DNA from: Hyphomicrobiales bacterium
GTDB taxonomy: Bacteria > Pseudomonadota > Alphaproteobacteria > Rhizobiales > Rhizobiaceae
Direction of reading: 5' to 3'
Assembly (NCBI GenBank): GCA_002401155.1
Contig: NVSG01000001.1
Span: 831,707-895,706, forward strand
Length of the DNA stretch: 64,000 nt
The translations under genes and the position numbers were made by a program. Numbering within the stretch: position 1 is the stretch's first letter; each line of letters begins with the position of its first letter. Positions 15,029 to 24,172 of this stretch are shown here, piece by piece. The notes beneath the pieces were generated by a model. It worked only from the letters and a program-made list of their open reading frames with translations, was not told the origin of the DNA and did no database searches.

Positions 15029-17788
15029 ATGTCATCTGACGATAAAAAACCAAACGGATTTGGCGAAGCGCCCCAGCCGGAATTGACCGGGACACCGCTC
15101 TCAGGCGGCATTTCCGCTTGGGCAGATGAGATTACCGAAGCGACCGATGAAAAGCCAAAAAAACCAAAGAAAATCCCCCCCAGATCAAGCGCTCCCAGCA
15201 AATCTGCGCGCGGAACCTCTATCGGCGGAGCCGCCTCACCGAAAGAACGCGCCGCAACCGGCCTGAACCCGGTCGCCGGTCTCGACATTTCGCTGGAAGA
15301 AGCCGAAGCCCTCGAAGCAAAAGCCAAGGCCGCCCAAAAGCGCAAGAAGAAAAAGAAAGACGATAACACCATCGCTGCCCCGTTCGGCTATGACGGGATA
15401 AAGCTCGAAGGCATGACGGCCACGGTGGACGCGCTTTCCAAGCTGATATCCGAGGGCAATCCTCTGATTAAAAACGGCGAAGAATGGGTGCCCCACCGCC
15501 CTGCCCGCCCGGAGAAAGCCGAAGGCGGCATCGCCATTGAGATGGTCACCGAATTTGAACCTTCCGGCGACCAGCCCACCGCCATCAAGGATTTGGTCGA
15601 AGGCCTTGAGGAGAGCGAGCAAACGCAAGTCCTGCTCGGCGTCACAGGCTCCGGCAAAACTTTCACCATGGCCAAGGTGATACAGGAAACCCAGCGCCCG
15701 GCGCTGATCCTCGCACCCAACAAAACCCTCGCCGCACAGCTCTATGGAGAATTCAAAAAATTCTTTCCAAACAACGCTGTAGAATATTTTGTTTCCTATT
15801 ACGATTACTACCAGCCAGAAGCCTATGTACCACGCTCGGACACCTATATCGAAAAAGAATCCAGCATTAACGAGCAGATAGACCGTATGCGCCACTCGGC
15901 CACCCGCTCTCTGCTGGAGCGCGATGACGTGATCATCGTGGCATCCGTTTCTTGCATTTACGGCATCGGTTCGGTGGAAACCTACACCGCCATGACCTTC
16001 GAGATGAAGATCGGTGACACACTCGATCAACGCGCCTTGCTGGCCGATCTGGTGGCGCAACAATATAAACGTAACGACCATGCCTTCACCCGCGGCACAT
16101 TCCGGGTGCGCGGCGATACCATCGAGATTTTCCCGGCTCACCTTGAAGACAGCGCGTGGCGCATCTCCCTGTTTGGCGATGAGATTGAAACCATCACCGA
16201 GTTCGACCCACTAACAGGGCAAAAAACCGGCGATCTCAAATCGGTAAAAATCTACGCCAATTCCCACTATGTGACGCCGCGCCCTACCCTCAATCAGGCC
16301 ATGAAATCCATTCGCGAAGAGCTGAAACACCGCCTCGTGGAACTCAACGACGCTGGCCGTCTGCTCGAAGCTCAGCGTCTGGAACAACGCACCCACTTCG
16401 ATCTGGAAATGATGGAAGCAACCGGTGCCTGCGCCGGTATCGAGAACTATTCGCGCTATCTGACGGGCCGAAAGCCGGGCGAGCCACCGCCAACCCTGTT
16501 TGAATACATCCCCGATAACGCCCTTGTTTTCATCGATGAAAGCCATGTGACCATTCCCCAAATCGGGGCCATGTATAAAGGAGATTTCCGTCGTAAGGCA
16601 ACGCTGGCCGAATACGGTTTCCGCCTGCCAAGCTGCATGGATAACCGCCCCTTGCGTTTCGAGGAATGGGACCTCATGCGACCGCAGACCGTTTGCGTTT
16701 CAGCCACCCCCAGCAGTTGGGAGATGGAACAGGCCGATGGCGTCTTTGCCGAACAGGTCATTCGCCCCACCGGCCTGATCGATCCACCGGTGGAAGTGCG
16801 CCCGGCTAAAAACCAGGTCGACGATGTGCTCGATGAAATCATGGCCACCACCAAGGCCGGATATCGCACACTTGTCACCACCCTGACCAAACGCATGTCG
16901 GAAGATCTCACCGAATATCTGCATGAACACGGCGTCAAAGTGCGCTACATGCACTCGGATATCGATACATTGGAACGCATTGAAATCCTGCGCGATCTGC
17001 GCCTCGGTGCTTTCGACGTGCTGGTGGGCATCAATTTGCTACGCGAGGGCCTCGATATCCCCGAATGTGCACTGGTAGCCATTCTCGACGCCGATAAGGA
17101 AGGCTTCTTGCGCTCCGAAACTTCACTGGTACAAACCATCGGCCGCGCCGCGCGTAATGTGGATGGCCACGTCATTCTTTACGCCGATCGCATCACCGGC
17201 TCGATGGAACGCGCCATGGCAGAAACCGATCGCCGCCGCGAAAAGCAAGTTGCCTATAACGAAGAACATAACATCACGCCTGCCAGCATACGCTCGCAAA
17301 TTGCCGACATCATGGGCTCAATCTATGAAGGTGACCATGTCACACCGGATATTGGCTTCGCCAAAGACGGTGCACTGGTTGGCAATAATCTGGCGGCGCA
17401 TCTGGAAAACCTTGAAAAAGAAATGCGCGACGCAGCAGCAGACTTAGATTTCGAAACAGCAGCCCGCCTGAGAGACGAAATCAAACGTCTGCAGGAAACC
17501 GAATTACTGGTCGCCAACGATCCGATGGCCAGAGACGTGGGCATCGAAAACACGCAAAAAGCCCGCAAAGCCAAAGCCGGACGCCGGGGACGCGCAGATA
17601 AGAGCACCGACAAACCATCACTGTTCCGCAAAAACACCCTCGACGAAATGACCGTGGGCAGAACGGAAAAACCCAATGGCACGGCTCCCATCCGAAGGAA
17701 TAAAATCGGCATTGGCAGCCATGAAGATCCAGCTGATGTGAAACGCAGCAAGCGTGGACGTGGAAAAACCGGACGTCCCGGACAGTAA
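15029..17788 (+). CDS. uvrB: Excinuclease ABC subunit B
   Basis: 919 residues against about 670 in E. coli. A low-complexity N-terminal extension of about 170 residues (with [15 protein letters not shown]) and a basic C-terminal tail account for the difference; both are usual in Hyphomicrobiales UvrB. Walker A GVTGSGKT is at 204-211, followed by the damage-binding beta-hairpin ([16 protein letters not shown]), the helicase motif DESHVTIPQ, motif VI-like QTIGRAARN, and a UVR domain ([14 protein letters not shown]) for UvrA/UvrC contact. It works with UvrA and UvrC in nucleotide excision repair. No strong ribosome site precedes 15029, so the exact start within the extension is uncertain. Confidence 0.95.
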   Translation: MSSDDKKPNGFGEAPQPELTGTPLSGGISAWADEITEATDEKPKKPKKIPPRSSAPSKSARGTSIGGAASPKERAATGLNPVAGLDISLEEAEALEAKAKAAQKRKKKKKDDNTIAAPFGYDGIKLEGMTATVDALSKLISEGNPLIKNGEEWVPHRPARPEKAEGGIAIEMVTEFEPSGDQPTAIKDLVEGLEESEQTQVLLGVTGSGKTFTMAKVIQETQRPALILAPNKTLAAQLYGEFKKFFPNNAVEYFVSYYDYYQPEAYVPRSDTYIEKESSINEQIDRMRHSATRSLLERDDVIIVASVSCIYGIGSVETYTAMTFEMKIGDTLDQRALLADLVAQQYKRNDHAFTRGTFRVRGDTIEIFPAHLEDSAWRISLFGDEIETITEFDPLTGQKTGDLKSVKIYANSHYVTPRPTLNQAMKSIREELKHRLVELNDAGRLLEAQRLEQRTHFDLEMMEATGACAGIENYSRYLTGRKPGEPPPTLFEYIPDNALVFIDESHVTIPQIGAMYKGDFRRKATLAEYGFRLPSCMDNRPLRFEEWDLMRPQTVCVSATPSSWEMEQADGVFAEQVIRPTGLIDPPVEVRPAKNQVDDVLDEIMATTKAGYRTLVTTLTKRMSEDLTEYLHEHGVKVRYMHSDIDTLERIEILRDLRLGAFDVLVGINLLREGLDIPECALVAILDADKEGFLRSETSLVQTIGRAARNVDGHVILYADRITGSMERAMAETDRRREKQVAYNEEHNITPASIRSQIADIMGSIYEGDHVTPDIGFAKDGALVGNNLAAHLENLEKEMRDAAADLDFETAARLRDEIKRLQETELLVANDPMARDVGIENTQKARKAKAGRRGRADKSTDKPSLFRKNTLDEMTVGRTEKPNGTAPIRRNKIGIGSHEDPADVKRSKRGRGKTGRPGQ

Positions 17789-17866
17789 ATCTGCATCTAA
17801 TGATTGCCAAACCACGGCAATCGCGCTTCAATCACCCCATTCAAATCCCATATTGCGGAGATTTTC

Positions 17867-18376
17867 ATGCGCTTTCTTCTTTTAAGCCTCACCACGGCCC
17901 TTTTAATCGCACCAAACGCTGCCAACGCTCAATCAGGCGCAAGCCCTGCCGATCTGGCACGCGATGATGCTAATATGAGCCAATGTCTTGAGGCTGTGCG
18001 CAATATGAATGAGGGCGGAGCAAACAATGGCGATATGCACGATTGCATTGGCATCATTGCGACCCCCTGCATGGAAACTCCCGATGGCAGCAGCACGATA
18101 GGCATGAGTTTTTGCACCCGCCGCGAAACCGATTGGTGGGATAAACAGCTAAATTCCAGCTACCAACAGCTGAAAAACATCATGAACCAGCAAGATTTCA
18201 CCCAATTGCGCGACCTGCAACGCAAATGGATTGCCTATAAGGATGCCAAATGCGAATTCGAACATGCAAGTTGGAAAGGTGGAACAATCGCATCTGTCGC
18301 ATCCGCCCAATGTTTCCTTGATACAACAGCCGATCAGGCCATCACCTTATCAGGTCATTTACGCAAGAGTTGGTAG
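17867..18376 (+). CDS. Exported DUF1311 (LprI N-terminal-like) protein
   Basis: 169 residues. The start at 17867 is chosen because GCGGAG precedes it and a signal peptide (MRFLLLSLTTALLIAPNAANA) begins there. The mature protein has several cysteines and the DUF1311 signature: WWDKQLNSSYQQL, then LRDLQRKWIAYKDAKCEFE. Mycobacterial LprI, which shares this domain, inhibits lysozyme; whether this protein does is unknown. Periplasmic location expected. Confidence 0.8.
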   Translation: MRFLLLSLTTALLIAPNAANAQSGASPADLARDDANMSQCLEAVRNMNEGGANNGDMHDCIGIIATPCMETPDGSSTIGMSFCTRRETDWWDKQLNSSYQQLKNIMNQQDFTQLRDLQRKWIAYKDAKCEFEHASWKGGTIASVASAQCFLDTTADQAITLSGHLRKSW

Positions 18377-18556
18377 TTTAACGACCCCGTTAACTCCCCA
18401 GAAATCATTCGCAAAACACAGGGCTGACATGCAAAAACAGCATTTGTAATTCCAGCTCAATGCGCCTATTTCTAGCTCATCGGAGGAGAGCAGCGGTACC
18501 CTTCTCGCGATGGGACATGACGTCCAATTTGAAATATCGTGAAAGGAACCAGTATA

Positions 18557-18685
18557 ATGTCATTTTTCTCAGCACTCAAAGAATTCGCATACGGCCTCAA
18601 AGTAGGAACCTCATATTCGGTTTCTAATCGTCACGATTTCGTAGAAAAAGTTGTCGCTTCAAAAATCAATCATCCTGGCGCGTAA
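18557..18685 (+). CDS. Small 42-residue protein, unknown
   Basis: The sequence begins MSFFSALKEFAYGLKVG and ends KVVASKINHPGA; it is amphipathic and contains RHDFVEKVV. GAAAGGAACC lies at 18541-18550, seven bases before the ATG, and a strong intrinsic terminator follows 35 nt after the stop. This gene-like framing supports a real small protein gene. I recognise no family. It stands alone between the DUF1311 gene and csaA. Confidence 0.6.
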   Translation: MSFFSALKEFAYGLKVGTSYSVSNRHDFVEKVVASKINHPGA

Positions 18686-18719
18686 TCATTCGCTTTAGCC
18701 AATTTGGTTTCTAAAGTTT

Positions 18720-18755
18720 AAAGGCCCTGCTGAGATTTCAGCGGGGCCTTTTTTA
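18720..18755 (+). terminator. Intrinsic terminator after the 42-residue gene
   Basis: AAAGGCCCTGCTGA pairs with TCAGCGGGGCCTTT (one G-U) across a GATT loop, followed by a run of T. It is the strongest terminator in the window. Confidence 0.9.
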
Positions 18756-18802
18756 TTGTGGAATCAAAACAGTAACACACTAGAGCAAATCTAATTGGTC
18801 TC

Positions 18803-18925
18803 AGGTGGCGAAGAGCCCACCCGGCGCTAGCTGCGCCGCCCATACGGAGGGCCCAAGCGAAGCTTGGATATGCCCGTGAGAACAAATAAACTAGATCGTT
18901 TCCGTCAAAGACGGATACGATCTAG
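18803..18925. repeat. Structured dispersed repeat, copy B
   Basis: About 123 nt. Hairpins in order: GGTGG/CCACC, GGCGC/GCGCC, CCAAGC-GAA-GCTTGG nested within GGGC/GCCC, then a 16-bp hairpin starting CTAGATCGTTTCCGTC (18891) and ending GACGGATACGATCTAG (18925), with one mismatch and an AAA loop. It lies between the 42-residue gene and convergent csaA. The final CTAG supplies the csaA stop codon (TAG on the minus strand, 18922-18924). Homologous to copies A and C. Confidence 0.8.
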
Positions 18926-19266
18926 TGCAAGCGCCCACCATTCGGCACGTTCTTGTCCACATTAGCCAGCACCACATGGCCGTTTTCATCGGGAAAACCC
19001 AGCGTCAGAACCTCTGACATAAACGGGCCGATTTGACGTGGCGGGAAGTTCACCACCGCCATCACCTGACGACCTAGCAAGGTTTCCGGTGTGTAGTTCT
19101 CGGTAATTTGTGCCGAAGTTTTCTTCACACCGATCTTTTCACCAAAATCGATCTGCAATTTATAGGCAGGCTTTCGGGCTTCAGGAAATTCGTCAACCTG
19201 AATGATCGTACCAACACGAATATCAACGGTTAGAAAATCATCAATCGTGATTTCATCGGATGCCAT
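18922..19266 (-). CDS. csaA: CsaA-type tRNA-binding (EMAPII-fold) protein
   Basis: 114 residues, the family size. The fold hallmarks [23 protein letters not shown] and [38 protein letters not shown] match CsaA, a dimeric protein that binds tRNA and has been described as an export-related chaperone in Bacillus. It is the third gene of an operon ybjN-like/proC/csaA, 11 nt downstream of proC. The stop codon TAG coincides with the end of repeat copy B. Confidence 0.88.
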   Translation of the reverse strand: MASDEITIDDFLTVDIRVGTIIQVDEFPEARKPAYKLQIDFGEKIGVKKTSAQITENYTPETLLGRQVMAVVNFPPRQIGPFMSEVLTLGFPDENGHVVLANVDKNVPNGGRLH

Positions 19267-19277
19267 GGGTTACACCT

Positions 19278-20096
19278 CTATAGGGATAATTCTTCGGATC
19301 GCTTCTTCGCTGCACCGATAGCTTTGAGCATTAGCGGCCCCAAACCATCATCAGCCATCAGCACATCAAGTGCAGCAGCGGTAGTGCCGTTGGGCGATGT
19401 CACATTTTTTCGCAATTGCGCAGGCTCATCATCGCTCTGCATCATCAATTCACCCGCGCCTGCAACAGTCTCACGCGCAAGCTGCAAAGCAAGCTCTTCA
19501 GAAAGCCCCGCAGCGACACCAGCCGCAGCCATGCACTCAGCCAGATAAAACGCATAGGCCGGTCCACTGCCCGACACAGCAGTCACCGCATCAATCAAGC
19601 GCTCCTCATCGACCCATGCCACAGAGCCGGTTGCCCGCAACAGGCGGTCCACCTGAGAACGTTGAATTTCTGAAACAAGCCCATTGGCATAACCAACGGT
19701 AATGCCGCGCCCGATAAGGGCCGGCGTATTCGGCATGGCGCGAATACAGGCAATCTCGCCCGTACCGGCGCAAATGGACGCAATGGTTTTCCCGGCCGCA
19801 ACAGAAACCACCACAGTATTTTCGCCAATCAGGGGAGAAATACCACCCACAACCACATCTAATATTTGAGGTTTAACAGCAAGAACCACGATATCTGTAG
19901 GTTTTGCATCATCAGCGCTGGCAAAATGGCCAACACTGTTATCGGCAATCAACTTCGCCATCACTGGCGGAGGAGAAGGATCAACGACACTTATCCTGCC
20001 ACCTTCAATGCCTTCACGAAGCCAGCCGGAAAGCATGGCACCGCCCATATTTCCGGCACCGACCAGACAAATTGTAAAACTCTCTTCGCCCGACAT
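19278..20096 (-). CDS. proC: Pyrroline-5-carboxylate reductase
   Basis: 272 residues. It starts at 20096 (MSGEESFTICLVGAGNMG); an upstream in-frame ATG at 20129 adds unrelated residues. The NAD(P)-binding motif VGAGNMGGAML is at the N-terminus and the C-terminal signature VTAVSGSGPAYAFYLAECM contacts substrate. ELMMQ... LRKNVTSPNGTTAAAL is the conserved C-terminal helical region. It catalyses the last step of proline synthesis. It sits in an operon with a YbjN protein upstream (72 nt) and csaA downstream, an arrangement common in Hyphomicrobiales. Confidence 0.94.
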   Translation of the reverse strand: MSGEESFTICLVGAGNMGGAMLSGWLREGIEGGRISVVDPSPPPVMAKLIADNSVGHFASADDAKPTDIVVLAVKPQILDVVVGGISPLIGENTVVVSVAAGKTIASICAGTGEIACIRAMPNTPALIGRGITVGYANGLVSEIQRSQVDRLLRATGSVAWVDEERLIDAVTAVSGSGPAYAFYLAECMAAAGVAAGLSEELALQLARETVAGAGELMMQSDDEPAQLRKNVTSPNGTTAAALDVLMADDGLGPLMLKAIGAAKKRSEELSL

Positions 20097-20168
20097 ATTC
20101 CAGAGCCTTTCAAGGTTATATTGAAGCAATTATGCGCCCAATATAACCATCAAAGACCTTAACACAAA

Positions 20169-20672
20169 TCAGCAATTACCCCGAGTTTCAAACAACACAC
20201 AATCCATTGCTTCGCGGGCGGAATGCCCGGCCCAAAGAACGTATTGGAAAGCCTGATAATACCGCTCGCAAGCATCTAATGCACTGGTCATCAAACACTT
20301 CAACTGCTCGCCATTTGGTTCAGCACCACCGTTCAACATCAAGGCCTGACGAAACATCCCCGTACCGTCACTACCCCAAATATCAAAATGCCCGATAATC
20401 ATTTGCTCATTGACCATCGACAACAGCCTGCTGATCTCAAAAGACTTCTCTTCCGGCACCTTCATATCAAAAGCGCACGACAGATGCAGTGCTTCCACAT
20501 GCTCCATCCAAGAGAAAGAAACACTATAATCTGCCCAAACCCCGCTGACATGAATATTGATCTCGTCCTCGCAACTACGCTCAAAATTCCAATCATTCAA
20601 ACTTGCAACCTGCTCCACCATATCAACCGGATTAATATGACGTGTTGGTTCCAAAGCTAAAAGCTCCATCAT
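20169..20672 (-). CDS. YbjN domain protein
   Basis: 167 residues, the standard length for this family. Features include HINPVDMVEQVASLNDW, the WADYSVSFSW strand, and the C-terminal helical region MTSALDACERYYQAFQYVLWAG. YbjN-type proteins have a fold related to type III secretion chaperones; their molecular role is not settled. First gene of the operon with proC and csaA. Probably cytosolic. ATG at 20672 or the next codon. Confidence 0.85.
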   Translation of the reverse strand: MMELLALEPTRHINPVDMVEQVASLNDWNFERSCEDEINIHVSGVWADYSVSFSWMEHVEALHLSCAFDMKVPEEKSFEISRLLSMVNEQMIIGHFDIWGSDGTGMFRQALMLNGGAEPNGEQLKCLMTSALDACERYYQAFQYVLWAGHSAREAMDCVLFETRGNC

Positions 20673-21019
20673 TTTTTCTGCCCCATACTCGCTGTTTCCA
20701 ACGAAAAAAAATTAATAAAAATCCCCGCGGCCAACGCTAGTTTGGCCGGTTACTCATAACAACATTACTGGATACGCCACATACACTACGACAAGAACTG
20801 CGGTGTCTGCTTTTTGTCTGTGGCTAGTTTGCCTTCAGCGAAGCTTCCGAATCATTCCGTACATCCAATGTACATTGCTGGACTCTGAGAACCACCCATT
20901 GAAATCAAAACCTTATTTGAATTCACCGAAATCATTGAATCAAAAGATTCACGGATTCCGCTAAGGGATTCATGCAAAAGAATTATTTCGATCTTGGCCC
21001 TGTGGAAAAGTAATTGTGA
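20673..21019. other. 347-nt intergenic region with GANTC cluster and hairpins
   Basis: No protein gene is apparent. It contains six GANTC sites (20849, 20881, 20937, 20946, 20954, 20967), four of them within 35 bp; a palindrome TGAATC-AAAA-GATTCA at 20936-20951; an inverted repeat GTACAT/ATGTAC at 20859-20873; and a CGGCCAA/TTGGCCG hairpin at 20728-20748. Read leftwards that hairpin is followed after six bases by ATTTTTATT and could terminate ubiK or an unannotated RNA. Confidence 0.5.
20728..20748 (-). terminator. Possible terminator hairpin
   Basis: A perfect 7-bp stem CGGCCAA/TTGGCCG; on the minus strand it is followed by CGGGG and then ATTTTTATTAATTTTTTTT. The gap before the U-tract weakens the call. 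It lies between ubiK and the ybjN-like gene. Confidence 0.35.
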
Positions 21020-21325
21020 CTATCTTTTTGAGCCTGTGGAAGATGCCCGTTTGCGAGGGGCTTTTGGTTTTTCCAATGCCAAAATACGTTTTTCGAGTGC
21101 TTCCACTTGTGATTTTAGTGATTCACTCTCAGAGCGCGCATTGGCAGCCATCTCGCGAACCGCTTCAAAATCATCGCGTTTGACCAAATCCATATCGCTG
21201 AGAAACTTCTCCGCTTGCGCCCGAAACGCAGTCTCAGCCTCCCGTTTCACACCTTGGGCGGCTCCTGCCGCATCGGTCATGAGTTTTGCAAATTCATCGA
21301 ATAAACGATTTGGGCCCTGATTCAT
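21020..21325 (-). CDS. ubiK: Ubiquinone biosynthesis accessory factor, BMFP/UbiK family
   Basis: 101 residues. The central region KFLSDMDLVKRDDFEAVREMA followed by the C-terminal coiled coil ESLKSQVEALEKRILALE is the BMFP/UbiK signature, and the tail is basic (PRKRASSTGSKR). In E. coli UbiK forms a complex with UbiJ and assists aerobic ubiquinone synthesis; the same is inferred here. It is divergent from lgt, with a short shared promoter region. Confidence 0.88.
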   Translation of the reverse strand: MNQGPNRLFDEFAKLMTDAAGAAQGVKREAETAFRAQAEKFLSDMDLVKRDDFEAVREMAANARSESESLKSQVEALEKRILALEKPKAPRKRASSTGSKR

Positions 21326-21412
21326 TTGACAATTCCGTCGCTGATAATATCTGTCTATAAGCTAATACCTATAAAGCTTCGTTTCAATACAAACCCCGCG
21401 GCAAAAACACCA

Positions 21413-22231
21413 ATGCTCCTTCCCTTCTCGGCAATCGCCTTTCCCACCATCGATCCCGTAGCCATTTCACTGGGGCCATTACAGGTACACTGGTACGGCC
21501 TCGCCTATGTAATTGGCATATTATTCAGTTGGTGGTGGGCAAGAAAACTGGTCTCCACCCCGCGCCTCTGGAAAGACAACGAATCCCCCATCAGCACAGA
21601 ACAGCTTGATGATTTCCTCACATGGGCCGTTGTCGGCATCATATTAGGCGGGCGACTGGGCTATGTATTATTTTATGATCTGGCCACCTATCTGGCCGAC
21701 CCGTTACAGATCACCGCTCTTTGGAAAGGCGGCATGAGCTTCCACGGAGCATTGCTCGGCATGATTATCGCCATCGCACTGTTTGCCAAAAAACGCTCGA
21801 TCAATCTTTTCAGCCTGTTTGATGTGATTGGCGCCAGCGTCGGCATCGGTATTTTTCTTGGCCGTATTGCCAATTTTATCAATGCGGAACTGTTCGGCAG
21901 ACCAACCACTATCGCTTGGGGCGTCGTTTTCCCCGGTGGCGGACCCGAGCCAAGACATCCGAGTCAATTATACGAAAGCATATTGGAAGGTCTGGTTCTC
22001 TTTGCCCTGATGACCTTCCTTGCATATGCCCTGAGCAAATTGAAACAACCGGGTTTCATCGCCGGGGCTTTTATAGCGTGGTACGCGGTTAGCCGTATCT
22101 TCGTTGAATTCTTCCGCCTGCCCGATCAACAAATCGGCTATTTGGCCGGAGGCTGGCTCACCATGGGCATGGTGCTATCCCTACCATTACTGGCCGCCGG
22201 CATCTGGTTCATGAGACGAGACTCAAAGTGA
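21413..22231 (+). CDS. lgt: Prolipoprotein diacylglyceryl transferase
   Basis: 272 residues from the ATG at 21413 (MLLPFSAIAFPTIDPV); a TTG at 21326 is in frame but lacks a ribosome site. Seven membrane segments are expected. The family signature GRIANFINAELFGRPT, the essential His in FHGALLGM, and HPSQLYE are present. The enzyme transfers diacylglycerol from phosphatidylglycerol to the lipobox Cys of prolipoproteins in the inner membrane. Its TGA overlaps the GTG start of the next gene, so the genes are coupled. Confidence 0.93.
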   Translation: MLLPFSAIAFPTIDPVAISLGPLQVHWYGLAYVIGILFSWWWARKLVSTPRLWKDNESPISTEQLDDFLTWAVVGIILGGRLGYVLFYDLATYLADPLQITALWKGGMSFHGALLGMIIAIALFAKKRSINLFSLFDVIGASVGIGIFLGRIANFINAELFGRPTTIAWGVVFPGGGPEPRHPSQLYESILEGLVLFALMTFLAYALSKLKQPGFIAGAFIAWYAVSRIFVEFFRLPDQQIGYLAGGWLTMGMVLSLPLLAAGIWFMRRDSK

Positions 22232-23313
22232 GTAACGCATTAAAGCGACAAATCCTGCGCCACATCGAAGCCACCGGCCCGATGAGCATCGCGGAATACA
22301 CCCATATCTGCATGTCGGACCCCAGCCACGGCTATTACCAGCAACAGAACCCCATCGGACGCACAGGAGATTTCATCACCGCACCCGAAATCAGCCAGAT
22401 GTTTGGCGAACTAATCGGAATATGGTGCATCGAAGCATGGCGGCAGATGGGAGAACCCGAAGCCTTCAATTTGATTGAACTTGGCCCTGGCCGAGGCATT
22501 TTGATGGCAGACCTGTTACGCGCCGCCCAATCAACTCCAAAGTTTTTGGAAGCAGCAACGGTTACCCTCGTTGAGAGCAGCCCCAAAATGCAGGAACTCC
22601 AGCGCAAGAAATTGGGGGATCAATGCACATGGACATCCGACATTTCTGAACTTCCCGCCGGCCCTTCCATAGTCATCGCCAATGAATTCCTCGACGTGCT
22701 GCCTTTCCGCCAATACGTGAAGCATCAATCTCAATGGGTGGAACGCGCCGTCGGCGCAAATGCCGAATTCAGCGACCTCGAATTCACCATCGGCTCAGGC
22801 TTCATCGATTCGCGTTTATTACCAGAAGGCGCTGAAAAAGAACCCGATGGCGCCGTATTCGAAATTGCCCCGGCCCGCGAAGCCATCATGCAAATGGTTG
22901 CCGAGCACGTCAAAGAGCACGGCGGCACCACTCTGTTCATCGACTACGGCCATACGGCCTCAGGCTTTGGCGATACATTTCAGGCGGTGTTAAAGCACGA
23001 ATTCACCGATCCCCTCGTAGCCCCCGGCAAGGCAGATCTAACAAATCATGTGGATTTCTTTCCATTGATAAAGGTCGCCAAGGCCACCGGCTGCCACACA
23101 TTCCGACCTCTCTCCCAGGGAGAATTTCTGCTCGCCCTAGGCCTACTCGAACGTGCCGGGAACCTTGGTCACGGCGAGGATGAAGCGACACAGGCACGGT
23201 TAAAATCAGAAGCCGAGCGATTAGCTCTTCCCGGCCAAATGGGTGATTTATTCAAATGCCTCGCCTTCGCCAGCACCAAAATGGCCCTCCTCCCATTCGC
23301 AATTGACGATTGA
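22228..23313 (+). CDS. MidA/NDUFAF7-family SAM-dependent methyltransferase
   Basis: 361 residues starting with GTG at 22228, overlapping the lgt stop by four bases (GTGA). Family motifs: GRTGDFITAPEISQMFGELIG near the N-terminus, the SAM-binding ELGPGRGILMADLLR, and ANEFLDVLPFRQY. The human homologue NDUFAF7 dimethylates an arginine in a complex I subunit; the bacterial protein probably also modifies a respiratory or other protein target, which is inference. Cytosolic. Confidence 0.9.
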   Translation: MSNALKRQILRHIEATGPMSIAEYTHICMSDPSHGYYQQQNPIGRTGDFITAPEISQMFGELIGIWCIEAWRQMGEPEAFNLIELGPGRGILMADLLRAAQSTPKFLEAATVTLVESSPKMQELQRKKLGDQCTWTSDISELPAGPSIVIANEFLDVLPFRQYVKHQSQWVERAVGANAEFSDLEFTIGSGFIDSRLLPEGAEKEPDGAVFEIAPAREAIMQMVAEHVKEHGGTTLFIDYGHTASGFGDTFQAVLKHEFTDPLVAPGKADLTNHVDFFPLIKVAKATGCHTFRPLSQGEFLLALGLLERAGNLGHGEDEATQARLKSEAERLALPGQMGDLFKCLAFASTKMALLPFAIDD

Positions 23314-23374
23314 CTTAGCCACCCACCTTGCGCACCATCCGTAAAATCATGTGGCTAACCATTCACGAGGAAAA

Positions 23375-24154
23375 ATGAACCCACTCAATCCGGTTCTCTG
23401 CGAGATTTTGTCCAGGCACGAGGACGTTGTCAGTCATGGTTTTTTCACCCGAAGAGGCGGTGTATCAAAAGGCATGTATGGCAGCCTCAACGTTGGCATT
23501 GGTTCTGACGATGATCCAGAACAAATTCTGGAAAACAGATCACGGATCGCAAGCTATTTTGGCGCAACCTCTGCCGTCCTAGTCACCCCCAACCAAATCC
23601 ATTCATCAAGAGCCACGGTTATCAGTGCCCCTGTGGGCGAAATACGGCCAAGGGTCGATGGCATCGCGACCACTAATTCCAGACTGGTGATCGGAATTTT
23701 AACCGCCGATTGCGGCCCGGTTTTATTCTGCGACCCAAAAAACCGTGTCATCGCCGTCTGTCACGCCGGATGGAAGGGCGCAACCAGCGGCGTTATGGAA
23801 AACACCATTCTTGAGATGGAAAGTCTGGGTGCAGAACGATCAGAAATTCAGGCAACGCTTGGCCCAACAATCAGCCAGAACAATTACGAGGTCGGCCCGG
23901 AATTTGCCGAACGTTTGTTAGAGATGGACGCAGACAACCGGGTTTATCTCGTTTCCTCCACAAAACCCGGCCATCAATTGTTTGATTTACCGGGCTATAT
24001 CGTCAACAAATTACATTCATCAGGCGTTAGTGCACACTGGACCGGCCATTGCACTTACGCTGATGAAGAACGTTTCTTTTCCTACCGGCGCACCACCCAC
24101 GACCACGAACCGGACTATGGACGCCAGATTTCAGCAATTTCTCTCTCAAGTTAA
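23375..24154 (+). CDS. pgeF: Peptidoglycan editing factor PgeF (multicopper-oxidase-like laccase-domain family)
   Basis: 259 residues from the ATG at 23375, preceded by ACGAGG. Metal/catalytic motifs are NQIHS (His), TADCGPVLF (Cys) and CHAGWKG (His), the conserved H-C-H set of YfiH/PgeF. E. coli PgeF removes L-Ser misincorporated in muropeptide stems; eukaryotic relatives (FAMIN/LACC1) act on purine nucleosides. It follows lgt and the MidA-like gene in the same orientation and probably belongs to their operon. Confidence 0.9.
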   Translation: MNPLNPVLCEILSRHEDVVSHGFFTRRGGVSKGMYGSLNVGIGSDDDPEQILENRSRIASYFGATSAVLVTPNQIHSSRATVISAPVGEIRPRVDGIATTNSRLVIGILTADCGPVLFCDPKNRVIAVCHAGWKGATSGVMENTILEMESLGAERSEIQATLGPTISQNNYEVGPEFAERLLEMDADNRVYLVSSTKPGHQLFDLPGYIVNKLHSSGVSAHWTGHCTYADEERFFSYRRTTHDHEPDYGRQISAISLSS

Positions 24155-24172
24155 TTTTGCAGGAGCATACCA

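Noticed and set aside
15236-16141. 301-codon open frame on the minus strand
   Set aside because: Antisense to uvrB; composition and content are those of a shadow frame.
20673-21019. tRNA or known stable RNA gene
   Set aside because: No cloverleaf or recognisable RNA family; only a weak terminator-like hairpin and GANTC sites.
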